From: DASYRX01 sp035253645
Lineage (GTDB): Bacteria > Gemmatimonadota > Gemmatimonadetes > Gemmatimonadales > Gemmatimonadaceae
Direction of reading: 5' to 3'
DNA: 11,716 nt
Assembly (NCBI GenBank): GCA_035253645.1
Contig: DATFBW010000014.1
Location: forward strand, 1 to 11,716
Shown here one piece after another: positions 1-6,745 of this stretch. The translations under genes were made by a program, and so were the position numbers. Each line of letters begins with the position of its first letter. Position 1 is the first letter of the stretch. Under the pieces are notes generated by a model. It saw only the letters and a program-made list of their open reading frames with translations. It did no database searches and was not told the DNA's origin.

Positions 1-363
1 GCGCATGAAGGCAAAGGCCTCGGTCTCCGCTTTTTGCGGCACATCGAACGCACGCGGTTGCTCGCGTTTCTCATTCCGGTGGACTCGATGGACTGGCAGG
101 ACGAGTATCGCCGTCTGCGTCACGAGGTCGCCAGCTATTCGCACGAGTTATCCGAAAAACCTCATTGCGTCGTGTGGACCAAGATGGATTTGTTAGGCAG
201 CGATCCAGCGCCTCCCATCGACGCACCGGGCGCGTTCGGAGTGTATTCCATCAGCGCGGCTGCGCGCACAGGCATGGACACGCTGCTCGCGGGGTGGTGG
301 TCCAAGTTGCAGCAGTTGCGATTGGAAAGCGCGCAGGCAAAGAGTGCCGACGCCGCCCTTTAG
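1..363 (+). CDS. obg: GTPase Obg/CgtA, C-terminal part (5' truncated by window edge)
   Basis: This is the last 120 residues of an Obg-family GTPase, a ribosome-assembly and stress GTPase that acts on the 50S subunit. The frame is open from base 1. It begins with an AHEGKGLGLRFLRHIERTR-like stretch, the conserved Obg segment after the G3/switch II region. It then shows the G4 motif TKMD (bases 178-189) and a G5-like SISAA (bases 250-264). The protein stops 33 residues after the G5 region, so the C-terminal OCT domain of many Obg proteins is absent. The stop TAG at 361-363 overlaps the start of dprA by 20 bases, implying cotranscription and possibly translational coupling. The phenylalanine-rich 'LAFLIPVD' resembles my memory of Obg proteins from Bacteroidota-like lineages. 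The family call is very secure; the N-terminal Obg fold and G1-G3 motifs lie outside the window. Confidence 0.95.
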   Translation, partial: AHEGKGLGLRFLRHIERTRLLAFLIPVDSMDWQDEYRRLRHEVASYSHELSEKPHCVVWTKMDLLGSDPAPPIDAPGAFGVYSISAAARTGMDTLLAGWWSKLQQLRLESAQAKSADAAL

Positions 364-1402
364 CGATCCACTGCTTTTCGGGTTGGCGCTGTCGGCCGCA
401 CAGGGCGTCGGCCTCCGTGCGTATTACAGCAAACGCGCTCAATTCGGTACCACGGAAGCCGCGTTCCTGCAGACGGTGCCCCCAGAGGAGCAACCCGGAC
501 TGCTCGCTGGCGCGCGAGCGACACTCACCGATGCGCACGCGCGCGGCGTCACCGTCATCGGAGACGAAGATGACGCGTATCCTTCCGCCTTGCGCAACCT
601 GCGTGATGCACCACCCCACCTCTTCACGTTAGGCGACGTTTCGCTGTTTCAGCGTCCAGCGGTTGCCATCGTCGGGACGCGCGCTGCCACGCAATACGGA
701 TTGCGCACCACGCGTGCGCTCGCGATGGAGCTTGCGCGCGTTGGTGCGGCGGTCGTGAGCGGGCTCGCGCGCGGGATCGATGCCGCGGCGCATGAAGCCG
801 CGCTCGAGGTAAGGGGTGCTACTATTGCTGTGATGGGCACGGGTGTCGACGTCCCGTATCCCAAATTGAACAAAGGCCTTCACGCGCGCATCGCGCAGCA
901 AGGGCTCGTCGTGTCCGAGCATCCGTGCGGGATGCAGGCGTACCAAGGGTCCTTTCCACGACGCAACCGGATTATTGCTGGATTGGCGCGCGCGGTGATC
1001 GTGAGCGAGGCGCCGACTCGCAGCGGCGCGTTGATCACTGCGGGGATAGCGCTCGACATTGGACGCGATGTGGGAGTCGTGCCGGGGAATATCGACAGCG
1101 CGTCGAGCGCCGGCAGCAACCGTCTTTTGCGCGATGGCGCGACGCCGATTCTCGAAGCAGGTGACGCCCTCTCGTTAGGTGGATTGCAGGCGAGCGCACC
1201 GGCGCAGCCGCGCACACCTGAAGGTTTGAGCGACGACGCGCAGCTGTTGTGGCGTGCGTTGTCCGCCAGCGGACCGCTCTCCGCCGATGCGCTCGCGCGC
1301 GCGGGCGGCCTCGAAGTCCGGCGCGCAGCACCTGCACTCGCCGCACTCGAGCTCGCGGGGTGGGTAGAAGTCGATCATGCCGGGGTCATCTTTCCGCGCT
1401 AA
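344..1402 (+). CDS. dprA: DNA-processing protein DprA/Smf
   Basis: DprA binds incoming single-stranded DNA in the cytoplasm, protects it and loads RecA during natural transformation. It is also widely present in bacteria not known to be competent. The 352-residue product has an N-terminal helical region (about 1-95), a Rossmann-like DprA core (about 100-280) and a C-terminal winged-helix-like region (about 290-352). Conserved core motifs are VGTR (110-113), SGLARGID (139-146), FPRRNRIIAGL (204-214), SGALITA (227-233) and VPG (246-248). The start is a GTG inside the end of obg (20-base overlap), with only a weak purine-rich stretch upstream. A later in-frame start cannot be excluded but would remove N-terminal helix. 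Length is normal for the family. It carries two CGTTAGG[CT] motifs. Function assignment is secure; competence of the host is not shown by this gene alone. Confidence 0.96.
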   Translation: MPTPPFSDPLLFGLALSAAQGVGLRAYYSKRAQFGTTEAAFLQTVPPEEQPGLLAGARATLTDAHARGVTVIGDEDDAYPSALRNLRDAPPHLFTLGDVSLFQRPAVAIVGTRAATQYGLRTTRALAMELARVGAAVVSGLARGIDAAAHEAALEVRGATIAVMGTGVDVPYPKLNKGLHARIAQQGLVVSEHPCGMQAYQGSFPRRNRIIAGLARAVIVSEAPTRSGALITAGIALDIGRDVGVVPGNIDSASSAGSNRLLRDGATPILEAGDALSLGGLQASAPAQPRTPEGLSDDAQLLWRALSASGPLSADALARAGGLEVRRAAPALAALELAGWVEVDHAGVIFPR

Positions 1403-1447
1403 GCGCTCATCGCTCTATTGCTCAAAGCCGGTCGCCACTCAATCGCT

Positions 1448-2572
1448 GTGAACTCGGTGCCCAGACATGTCTACGTGCACGTGCCATTCTGTGCGCGTCG
1501 GTGCACCTATTGCGACTTCGCGATCGCTGTGCGCCGGGAAGTGCCGGTGCGCGGCTACGTTGCCGGTGTCGCCGCCGAGCTGCGGTTGCGGCTGGAGGCT
1601 GGTGCGCCCTCCGAGGTGGACACGATCTATCTGGGCGGCGGCACCCCCTCACTGCTCGGCGCGACGGGCATCGCGGACGTGCTGGGAGTGCTCGAGCCGT
1701 ACTTCTCCAGGATGCCTAACGCGGAAGTGACGCTCGAAGCCAATCCCGAAGACGTGACAGAGGTCGCAGCCGCGGCATGGCGCACCGCCGGCATCAACCG
1801 AGTTTCGTTAGGTATACAGTCTTTCGATCCGCGGGTATTGGCTTGGATGCACCGCGTGCATGACGTTGCTGGCGCGGAGCGCGCCGCGCATGTCATCGCG
1901 GCAGCGGGATTCACGTCCTGGTCTCTCGACCTGATTTTCGCTGTACCGCCGGAGCTCGACCGCAACTGGATGCGCGATCTAGACGCCGCGCTCGCCTTGG
2001 CACCGCCCCACATCTCTACGTACGGCCTTACGGTGGAACCACAGACGCCGCTCTCCAAGTGGCTGGCACGCGGCATCGCAACAGCCGTCAGTGAAGAGAC
2101 GTACGAGAAGGAGTTCCTCGAAACGCACCAGACTCTCACGCAGGCCGGCTTGATTCACTACGAGGTTTCGAACTACGGCCTCCCCGGACATGGAAGTCGT
2201 CACAACTCCGCGTACTGGACCGGGGCTTCATACCTGGGCGTGGGGCCGTCGGCGCACTCCTTCACGGGCAGTTCACGCCGGTGGAATACGCGGGAATACC
2301 AGGCCTGGTCTGCCCAGCTGCAGAACCGTGTAGATCCTGTGGGCGGCAGCGAGGTATTAACTCAGGAGCAGCGCGAGCTGGAGCAGCGGTATCTGGGCTT
2401 GCGGTCGTCCGACGGGATCCGGGTTGACGAGGTTCCGTCGGAGATCGTCGAAAGTTGGGCGGGACAGGGGTGGGCCCTGGTCGAGGAGTCACGTGTGCGA
2501 CTGACTCCAACTGGCTGGCTTCGACTCGACGCGCTTGTCGCTGCCTTGACCACTCATTCAAATCGTTGCTAG
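1448..2572 (+). CDS. hemW: Radical SAM heme chaperone HemW
   Basis: HemW is a radical-SAM family protein that binds heme and delivers it to target haemoproteins; it was long misannotated as a coproporphyrinogen III oxidase. The cluster-binding motif is C15-x3-C19-x2-C22 followed by D-F (numbering from the GTG at 1448). The residue two after the third Cys is Phe, as in HemW, and not the extra Cys of true HemN. GGGTP (63-67) fits the SAM-binding loop. Later blocks LGIQSFD, EVSNYG and HNSAYWTG..YLGVGPSAHSF are typical of the family. The frame is open back to a TTG at 1418. I chose GTG 1448 (374 residues) because family members normally begin only a few residues before the YVHVPFC motif. GTG 1457 is also possible, and none of these has a convincing ribosome binding site. 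It lies 45 bases after dprA. Confidence 0.93.
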   Translation: MNSVPRHVYVHVPFCARRCTYCDFAIAVRREVPVRGYVAGVAAELRLRLEAGAPSEVDTIYLGGGTPSLLGATGIADVLGVLEPYFSRMPNAEVTLEANPEDVTEVAAAAWRTAGINRVSLGIQSFDPRVLAWMHRVHDVAGAERAAHVIAAAGFTSWSLDLIFAVPPELDRNWMRDLDAALALAPPHISTYGLTVEPQTPLSKWLARGIATAVSEETYEKEFLETHQTLTQAGLIHYEVSNYGLPGHGSRHNSAYWTGASYLGVGPSAHSFTGSSRRWNTREYQAWSAQLQNRVDPVGGSEVLTQEQRELEQRYLGLRSSDGIRVDEVPSEIVESWAGQGWALVEESRVRLTPTGWLRLDALVAALTTHSNRC

Positions 2573-2575
2573 GTT
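2546..2575 (+). promoter_or_regulatory. Possible sigma-70-type promoter for hrcA
   Basis: TTGACC (2546-2551) is followed after 18 bases by TAGGTT (2570-2575), inside the last codons and stop of hemW. The -10-like box ends only 7 bases before the hrcA ATG (2583), so a transcript from it would be leaderless or nearly so. The same arrangement, TTGACC-N18-TAnnnT, occurs ahead of rpsU. This is a pattern match only; the 2-of-4 agreement in the middle of the -10 box is poor. Confidence 0.35.
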
Positions 2576-2582
2576 TGCACTT

Positions 2583-3629
2583 ATGCCACGGCCCGTGCTC
2601 TCGGAACGAGAACGCCGCGTGCTCGAAGCTGTCATCCAGAGTTATGTGGAAACAGCCGAGCCAGCCGGCTCGAGCATGATTGCTCGCCGGTTTGGTCTGG
2701 GTGTGTCTCCGGCGACCATCCGCAATACAATGAGCGACCTCGAGGCGAAGGGGTTTCTCTTCCACCCCCACACCTCGGCGGGACGCGTTCCGACGGATTT
2801 GGCATATCGGATGTACGTCGACTCGTTGATGCGGAGCGCCCCAGTGCAGCCAGCGGAGACCGGGCGGCTGACTGACGAGCTGTCTGGCGTTGGATCGTCA
2901 TCCACTATCGCCACGATCCTGCGACGCGCGGCGCAAAGCCTGTCCGTCGTCGCACAGGAGCTGGGAGTCGCGTTAGGCCCGCGCCTGGACAATGCGGTCC
3001 TGCAAAAGCTCGAGCTCACGCGGCTTTCGCATGAGCGCCTGTTACTTGTCCTCACGCTCCAGGCGGCCGGCGTGCGCACAATCTTCGTCGAAGTCCGCGG
3101 TCAGATCGCCGACAGCGCCGTCGCAGAAGTGGGCGGCGTGCTGAACGAACGGCTGGCCGGACTTCAACTGCGCGACATCCGCACGACGCTCTCCGCGCGA
3201 GTGCGCGATGCGGCATCCACGCGCGATGCCAACGAGCTGCTCAACATCTTCGTGCAGGAGGGCGAACTCCTGTTCGACGTGCCGCTCGTGGAAGACGATG
3301 CAGTGGTGTTGGGTCAGGCGTCCGTTCTGGCGGAGCAGCCCGAGTTTGCGAGCGGCGAGAACATGAGACGGCTCCTCGCGATCACAGACCGTCACGAGCA
3401 GCTCGCCGAGATGCTCCGCAAGCGGAGTGAAAGCTCCGGGATTTCGATTACTATTGGCAACGAGCACGACGATCCGCGTATGGAACACCTCACCATGGTG
3501 ACGGCGTCGTACAATGCCGGGCCGCTCTCGGGGGTAATTGGCGTGATCGGCCCCACACGGATGCCGTACGACAAGGTCATCGCGCTCGTTAGGCACACGT
3601 CGCAAATCGTTTCCGAGGTTTTGCAATAG
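2583..3629 (+). CDS. hrcA: Heat-inducible transcription repressor HrcA
   Basis: HrcA represses chaperone operons by binding the CIRCE inverted repeat; in well-studied bacteria its activity depends on the GroE chaperonin. The 348-residue product has the N-terminal winged-helix DNA-binding domain (about 1-80) with SPATIRN (42-48) and the family signature PHTSAGRVPT (62-71). The longer GAF-like/dimerisation region with a dimerising insert follows. The ATG at 2583 is the natural start because SERERRVLEAVI follows at once, as in relatives; the upstream 'TAGG' is only a weak ribosome binding site. It follows hemW by 10 bases and precedes dnaJ by 4 bases. No CIRCE-like TTAGCACTC-N9-GAGTGCTAA was found anywhere in the window, so its targets are presumably elsewhere (groESL, or dnaK at another locus). 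Its last codons contain a CGTTAGGC motif read as Val-Arg with the rare codon AGG. Confidence 0.96.
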   Translation: MPRPVLSERERRVLEAVIQSYVETAEPAGSSMIARRFGLGVSPATIRNTMSDLEAKGFLFHPHTSAGRVPTDLAYRMYVDSLMRSAPVQPAETGRLTDELSGVGSSSTIATILRRAAQSLSVVAQELGVALGPRLDNAVLQKLELTRLSHERLLLVLTLQAAGVRTIFVEVRGQIADSAVAEVGGVLNERLAGLQLRDIRTTLSARVRDAASTRDANELLNIFVQEGELLFDVPLVEDDAVVLGQASVLAEQPEFASGENMRRLLAITDRHEQLAEMLRKRSESSGISITIGNEHDDPRMEHLTMVTASYNAGPLSGVIGVIGPTRMPYDKVIALVRHTSQIVSEVLQ

Positions 3630-3633
3630 GTCC

Positions 3634-4773
3634 ATGGCGGATTTTTATTCCACGTTAGGCGTGACGCGCGACGCGTCCGACGACGACATCAAGAAGGCGT
3701 ACCGCAAGCTCGCGATGCAGTTCCACCCCGATCGCAACGGCGGGAGCCAGGATTCGGAGGAACGCTTCAAGGCCATTACCGAGGCGTACGACGTCTTGCG
3801 CGATCCGCAGAAGCGTGCCGCGTATGACCGGTATGGCGAGGAAGGGCTCCGGGGCGGCGGCATGGGTGGCTTCCATCATGTCGACCTCACCGAAGCGCTC
3901 AACATCTTCATGCGCGATTTCGGCGGTTTCGCGGGGTTCGGCGATCTCTTTGGTGGGGCCCAGCGCCGCTCGTCAGGCGGCGCGCGCGCGGGCGCGGACG
4001 TGAAGGTCACGATCGAGCTCACACTCCCCGAGGTCGCGACCGGCACAACGAAAACCGTTACGGCGAAACTGCTCGATCCGTGTGATGCCTGCAGTGGTTC
4101 GGGTGCCGAGAGCGGAACCAAACCGCAGCGTTGCACGACATGCGCGGGGAGCGGGGAAGTGCGCCGTGCCCAGCGCTCGTTCTTCGGGCAATTCGTGAGC
4201 GTCGTTCCGTGCCCCACGTGCTCGGGTGAAGGGGTCGTGATCAGCGCCGTGTGCAAGAAGTGCCGTGGCGAAGGACGCGTGCGCGGGGAACACACAATTC
4301 CAATTCAAATACCGGCGGGCGTGGCGACGGGGCAATACATGACGCTGCGCGCGTTAGGCAACGCCGGCCCGCGCGGCGGCCCGCGCGGTGACGTGCTCGT
4401 CGTATTCGACGTGCTGGACGATCCGCGTTTCGAGCGCGATGGCGAGGACCTCTACACGGAGGTTCTGGTGTCCTATCCGCAGCTCGTGTTAGGCGCGGAC
4501 GTCGAGGTCCCTGCGGTCACGGGCTCGTTGCGTGTGCGTATCCCGGCCGGCACGCAGAGCGGCCAACTGTTGCAGCTTCGGGGGCGCGGTCTTCCCCGCG
4601 TGAGCGGCGGTGGGATTGGTGACTTGCATGTGCGCGTGCAGCTATGGACCCCGGCCTCGGTGACTCCCGAAGAAGAGGCGCTCCTCAACAAGCTCGCGTC
4701 GATGCAGCAAGTGCCGCAGCAAACGCGCGAGAAAGGGTTCTGGACCAAAATGAAGGAAGCGTTAGGCGCGTGA
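3634..4773 (+). CDS. dnaJ: Chaperone DnaJ (type I Hsp40)
   Basis: DnaJ delivers unfolded proteins to DnaK and stimulates its ATPase in the cytoplasm. The 379-residue protein has every type I part. The J domain (1-70) carries H31-P32-D33, the DnaK-activating tripeptide. A short Gly/Phe-rich linker (about 75-120) includes the 'EALNIFMRDFGGF' segment. The zinc domain has four CxxCxGxG repeats with cysteines at 150/153, 167/170, 193/196 and 207/210. Two C-terminal substrate-binding beta domains follow. The start ATG lies 4 bases after the hrcA stop. The gene ends with GTGA, whose TGA overlaps the prmA start. grpE and dnaK, its usual partners, are not adjacent. It contains four GTTAGGC motifs (3653, 4352, 4487, 4760), all read as Leu-Gly, the last two codons before the C-terminal Ala included. 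Confidence 0.98.
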   Translation: MADFYSTLGVTRDASDDDIKKAYRKLAMQFHPDRNGGSQDSEERFKAITEAYDVLRDPQKRAAYDRYGEEGLRGGGMGGFHHVDLTEALNIFMRDFGGFAGFGDLFGGAQRRSSGGARAGADVKVTIELTLPEVATGTTKTVTAKLLDPCDACSGSGAESGTKPQRCTTCAGSGEVRRAQRSFFGQFVSVVPCPTCSGEGVVISAVCKKCRGEGRVRGEHTIPIQIPAGVATGQYMTLRALGNAGPRGGPRGDVLVVFDVLDDPRFERDGEDLYTEVLVSYPQLVLGADVEVPAVTGSLRVRIPAGTQSGQLLQLRGRGLPRVSGGGIGDLHVRVQLWTPASVTPEEEALLNKLASMQQVPQQTREKGFWTKMKEALGA

Positions 4774-5600
4774 GCTGGACCGCGCTGCGCATCCAGCCGA
4801 GTGACGACACCACGGGCCGCGACGCGATCGTCGCGGCCCTTTTTGCGGGCGGCGCACCAGCCGTAATCGAGGATGGCCGCGCCATTGTAACACACGTACC
4901 CGATGGAACGGACGTCGACGCGTTGCGCATGCAGGTGATGCGCGCAGACCCGGGAGCGAGCGTGAGCGCCTCGGAGAATCCCGATGTCGATTGGTCCGTC
5001 GAGTGGCGGCGGTCCGTCAAGGCGCATGACGTCGGCGCGCTCACGGTAACTCCGCCGTGGCTGGCCAGTGAGTTCGATCCGGCAACCTCGATCGTGATCG
5101 ATCCCGGAATGGCTTTTGGAACCGGCGATCACGCGACGACGCGCGGCATCCTCACTGTTCTCCCCGATCTATTGAGGCCCAACTCGATCGTCGCTGACCT
5201 TGGTTGTGGGAGCGGCGTCCTTGCCATCGCGGCCGCAAAACTGGGAGCATCACGCGTCTATGCGATAGAGGATGACGCGGACGCCATCGGTAACGCGCTT
5301 GCAAACGTGCACGCCAACGGCGTGTCTGATCGAGTGCACGTTTTTGAGGGCGATGCCGCCGTATTCCTGCCGTTGCTCGCACCAGTAGACCTCGTGTTGG
5401 TCAACATCATCTCCTCAGTGCTCAAGCAGCTCGTACCAGCGATCGAGACCTCGCTGAGCGCCGATGGTTGCGCCATCTTGAGCGGACTGCTTCTGAGCGA
5501 ACGAAGCGAGTGGCTTGTGTATCTCCAATCGCGCCGTTGGCAGATCCGAAAAGAGCAGAGCGAGGGCGACTGGTGGACGGTAGCGATCGCGAAGTCCTAG
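4770..5600 (+). CDS. prmA: Ribosomal protein L11 methyltransferase PrmA
   Basis: PrmA uses SAM to methylate lysines and the N-terminus of ribosomal protein L11. From the GTG at 4770 the product is 276 residues, close to the family's usual size. An N-terminal substrate-recognition domain (about 1-95) leads into the class I methyltransferase fold. The PrmA signature DPGMAFGTGDHATTR spans 111-125, the SAM-binding glycine loop DLGCGSG lies at 143-149, and VNII (211-214) occupies the catalytic N-[IL]-[IL] position. The frame stays open upstream to 4644 inside dnaJ, but that extension is a shadow of dnaJ. GTG 4770 gives the common 4-base GTGA overlap and an SWTALRI start. It is one of only two genes here without a GTTAGG motif. 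The dnaJ-prmA-rsmE order matches the conserved Firmicutes arrangement. Confidence 0.95.
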   Translation: MSWTALRIQPSDDTTGRDAIVAALFAGGAPAVIEDGRAIVTHVPDGTDVDALRMQVMRADPGASVSASENPDVDWSVEWRRSVKAHDVGALTVTPPWLASEFDPATSIVIDPGMAFGTGDHATTRGILTVLPDLLRPNSIVADLGCGSGVLAIAAAKLGASRVYAIEDDADAIGNALANVHANGVSDRVHVFEGDAAVFLPLLAPVDLVLVNIISSVLKQLVPAIETSLSADGCAILSGLLLSERSEWLVYLQSRRWQIRKEQSEGDWWTVAIAKS

Positions 5601-6361
5601 CGGCGTTTTTTTGTGACGACGAGCAGCTCGAGCCGGGGACGACCGTCTCGTTAGGCGAGGGGGTTGCCCGCCACCTGCGCGCGCGGCGCCTTGCCGTCGG
5701 CAGCTTCGTGGCGTTACTGGACGGAATCGGGCACCGCGCACTCGGCCGCCTGAGTAAGATCGGGAATACCGCGGCTTCGGTCGAGGTGTCCGAAGTGCTC
5801 GCACACTTGCCGCCTCCCAGCATCCATCTGATTGTCCCTATTGCTGACCGCGATCGGATGCTCTGGTTAGGCGAGAAAGCTGCGGAGCTTGCCCTGACGA
5901 GCTGGCGGCCGGTTTTATGGCGGCGCTCGCGCAGCGTCAAACCACGTGGCGAAGGGATGACGTTCCAGGGACGCTTGCGTGCCCGCATGGTGAGCGCCCT
6001 CGAACAGAGTGGCGGGGCGTGGCTGCCGCATGTCCACCCGGATGCTCCGCTCGAACGCGCGCTTTCAGCACTCCCGGAAGGGATACGTATCGTCCTCGAT
6101 CCAAGCGCGTCACAGAGCATTTCCTCGCTCGGAGCGCTCTCCGCGCCCGTAACGATTGCGGTGGGGCCTGAAGGAGGGATCGAAGAGAGCGAGCTCGCGC
6201 TCCTGCGGGCCGCTCACTTCCTGCCCGTGCGGCTCGGCGGCAATATGCTCCGATTCGAGACGGCTGCTGTCGCCGCCCTGGCGATCATACGGTCGCAACT
6301 CGATGTCCCGATCACCCCACCACGCGATGTCGTCGAACTGTCTGTTCTGCAGAATCGTTAG
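5573..6361 (+). CDS. rsmE: 16S rRNA (uracil-1498-N3) methyltransferase RsmE
   Basis: RsmE is a SPOUT-class enzyme that methylates U1498 of 16S rRNA in the assembled 30S subunit. I place the start at GTG 5573. A good GAGGG (5562-5566) sits 6 bases upstream, and AAFFCDDEQL then falls where RsmE proteins begin. The frame is open to 5468 within prmA, but those residues do not look like the family. The 262-residue protein has an N-terminal PUA-like domain (about 10-75). The C-terminal SPOUT domain shows EQSG (144-147), AVGPEGG (196-202) and the knot segment LGGNMLRFETAA (221-232), where relatives I recall usually have Thr in place of the Phe at 229. It overlaps prmA by 28 bases and the HIT gene by 35. 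Its stop codon TAG (6359-6361) lies inside a CGTTAGGA motif. Confidence 0.94.
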   Translation: MDGSDREVLAAFFCDDEQLEPGTTVSLGEGVARHLRARRLAVGSFVALLDGIGHRALGRLSKIGNTAASVEVSEVLAHLPPPSIHLIVPIADRDRMLWLGEKAAELALTSWRPVLWRRSRSVKPRGEGMTFQGRLRARMVSALEQSGGAWLPHVHPDAPLERALSALPEGIRIVLDPSASQSISSLGALSAPVTIAVGPEGGIEESELALLRAAHFLPVRLGGNMLRFETAAVAALAIIRSQLDVPITPPRDVVELSVLQNR

Positions 6362-6668
6362 GAAAGAAATCTCAGCGACGATTGTCGCCGAAGACGAGCA
6401 TTGCGTGGCATTTCGGGACATCAACCCGCAGGCGCCGGTTCACATCCTGGTCATTCCGCGCGAGCACGTGGACTCGCTGGATAAAGCGCGCGATGCTGAT
6501 CTACTCGGTCGTGTGCTTCTATTGGCCGCCGAAATTGCCAGGCAGGAGGGGATTAGCGACGGTGGCTACCGTATTGTCTTCAATACGAACGCCGGTGCAG
6601 GGCAGACCGTATTCCATTTGCATGCCCACGTCCTCGGCGGACGGCAAATGACCTGGCCACCCGGATAA
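6327..6668 (+). CDS. HIT-family (HINT-type) nucleotide hydrolase
   Basis: This is a 113-residue histidine-triad protein of the HINT branch, which hydrolyses nucleoside phosphoramidates and related AMP conjugates; the physiological substrate in bacteria is usually unknown. The ATG at 6327 gives an N-terminal CLFC zinc-knuckle-like pair (C5, C8) and the typical INPQAPVHILVIPREHV block (32-48). The catalytic triad is H97-L-H99-A-H101 in VFHLHAHVLGG, and the protein ends RQMTWPPG, the usual HINT end. The frame is open upstream to 6156, but those residues are an rsmE shadow. The start lies 35 bases inside rsmE and lacks a visible ribosome binding site, so translation probably depends on coupling. 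Domain call is secure; a gene symbol (hinT) would be reasonable but is not proven. Confidence 0.93.
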   Translation: MSSNCLFCRIVRKEISATIVAEDEHCVAFRDINPQAPVHILVIPREHVDSLDKARDADLLGRVLLLAAEIARQEGISDGGYRIVFNTNAGAGQTVFHLHAHVLGGRQMTWPPG

Positions 6669-6745
6669 CGATCGCGCAAGAAACAAAGCAGCGCCACGGA
6701 TTTACACGGACTGATACCGCGACAATGCACGGACAAGTGCCGTTA
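6669..6745. repeat. Intergenic tract with degenerate CACGGA repeats (upstream copy)
   Basis: The gap between the HIT gene and the DUF4159 gene contains CACGGA at 6695-6700 and 6705-6710, exactly 10 bases apart. A third GCACGGACAA is at 6727-6736. The text resembles the ACGCGGA repeats on the far side of the DUF4159 gene. No clear promoter, terminator or ribosome binding site was seen here. The possible ATG at 6725 of the DUF4159 frame falls inside this tract, one reason to prefer the next ATG. Confidence 0.5.

Noticed and set aside
4644..4769. Upstream extension of prmA inside dnaJ
   Set aside because: Residues are a shadow of dnaJ; GTG 4770 gives a family-like N-terminus and a standard GTGA overlap.
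6071..6080. CAGCACTC-type text as half of a CIRCE element
   Set aside because: No matching GAGTGCT arm at the right spacing; lies in conserved rsmE coding sequence.
6156..6326. Upstream extension of the HIT gene inside rsmE
   Set aside because: Residues are an out-of-frame copy of the conserved RsmE C-terminus; HINT proteins start just before the CxxC.
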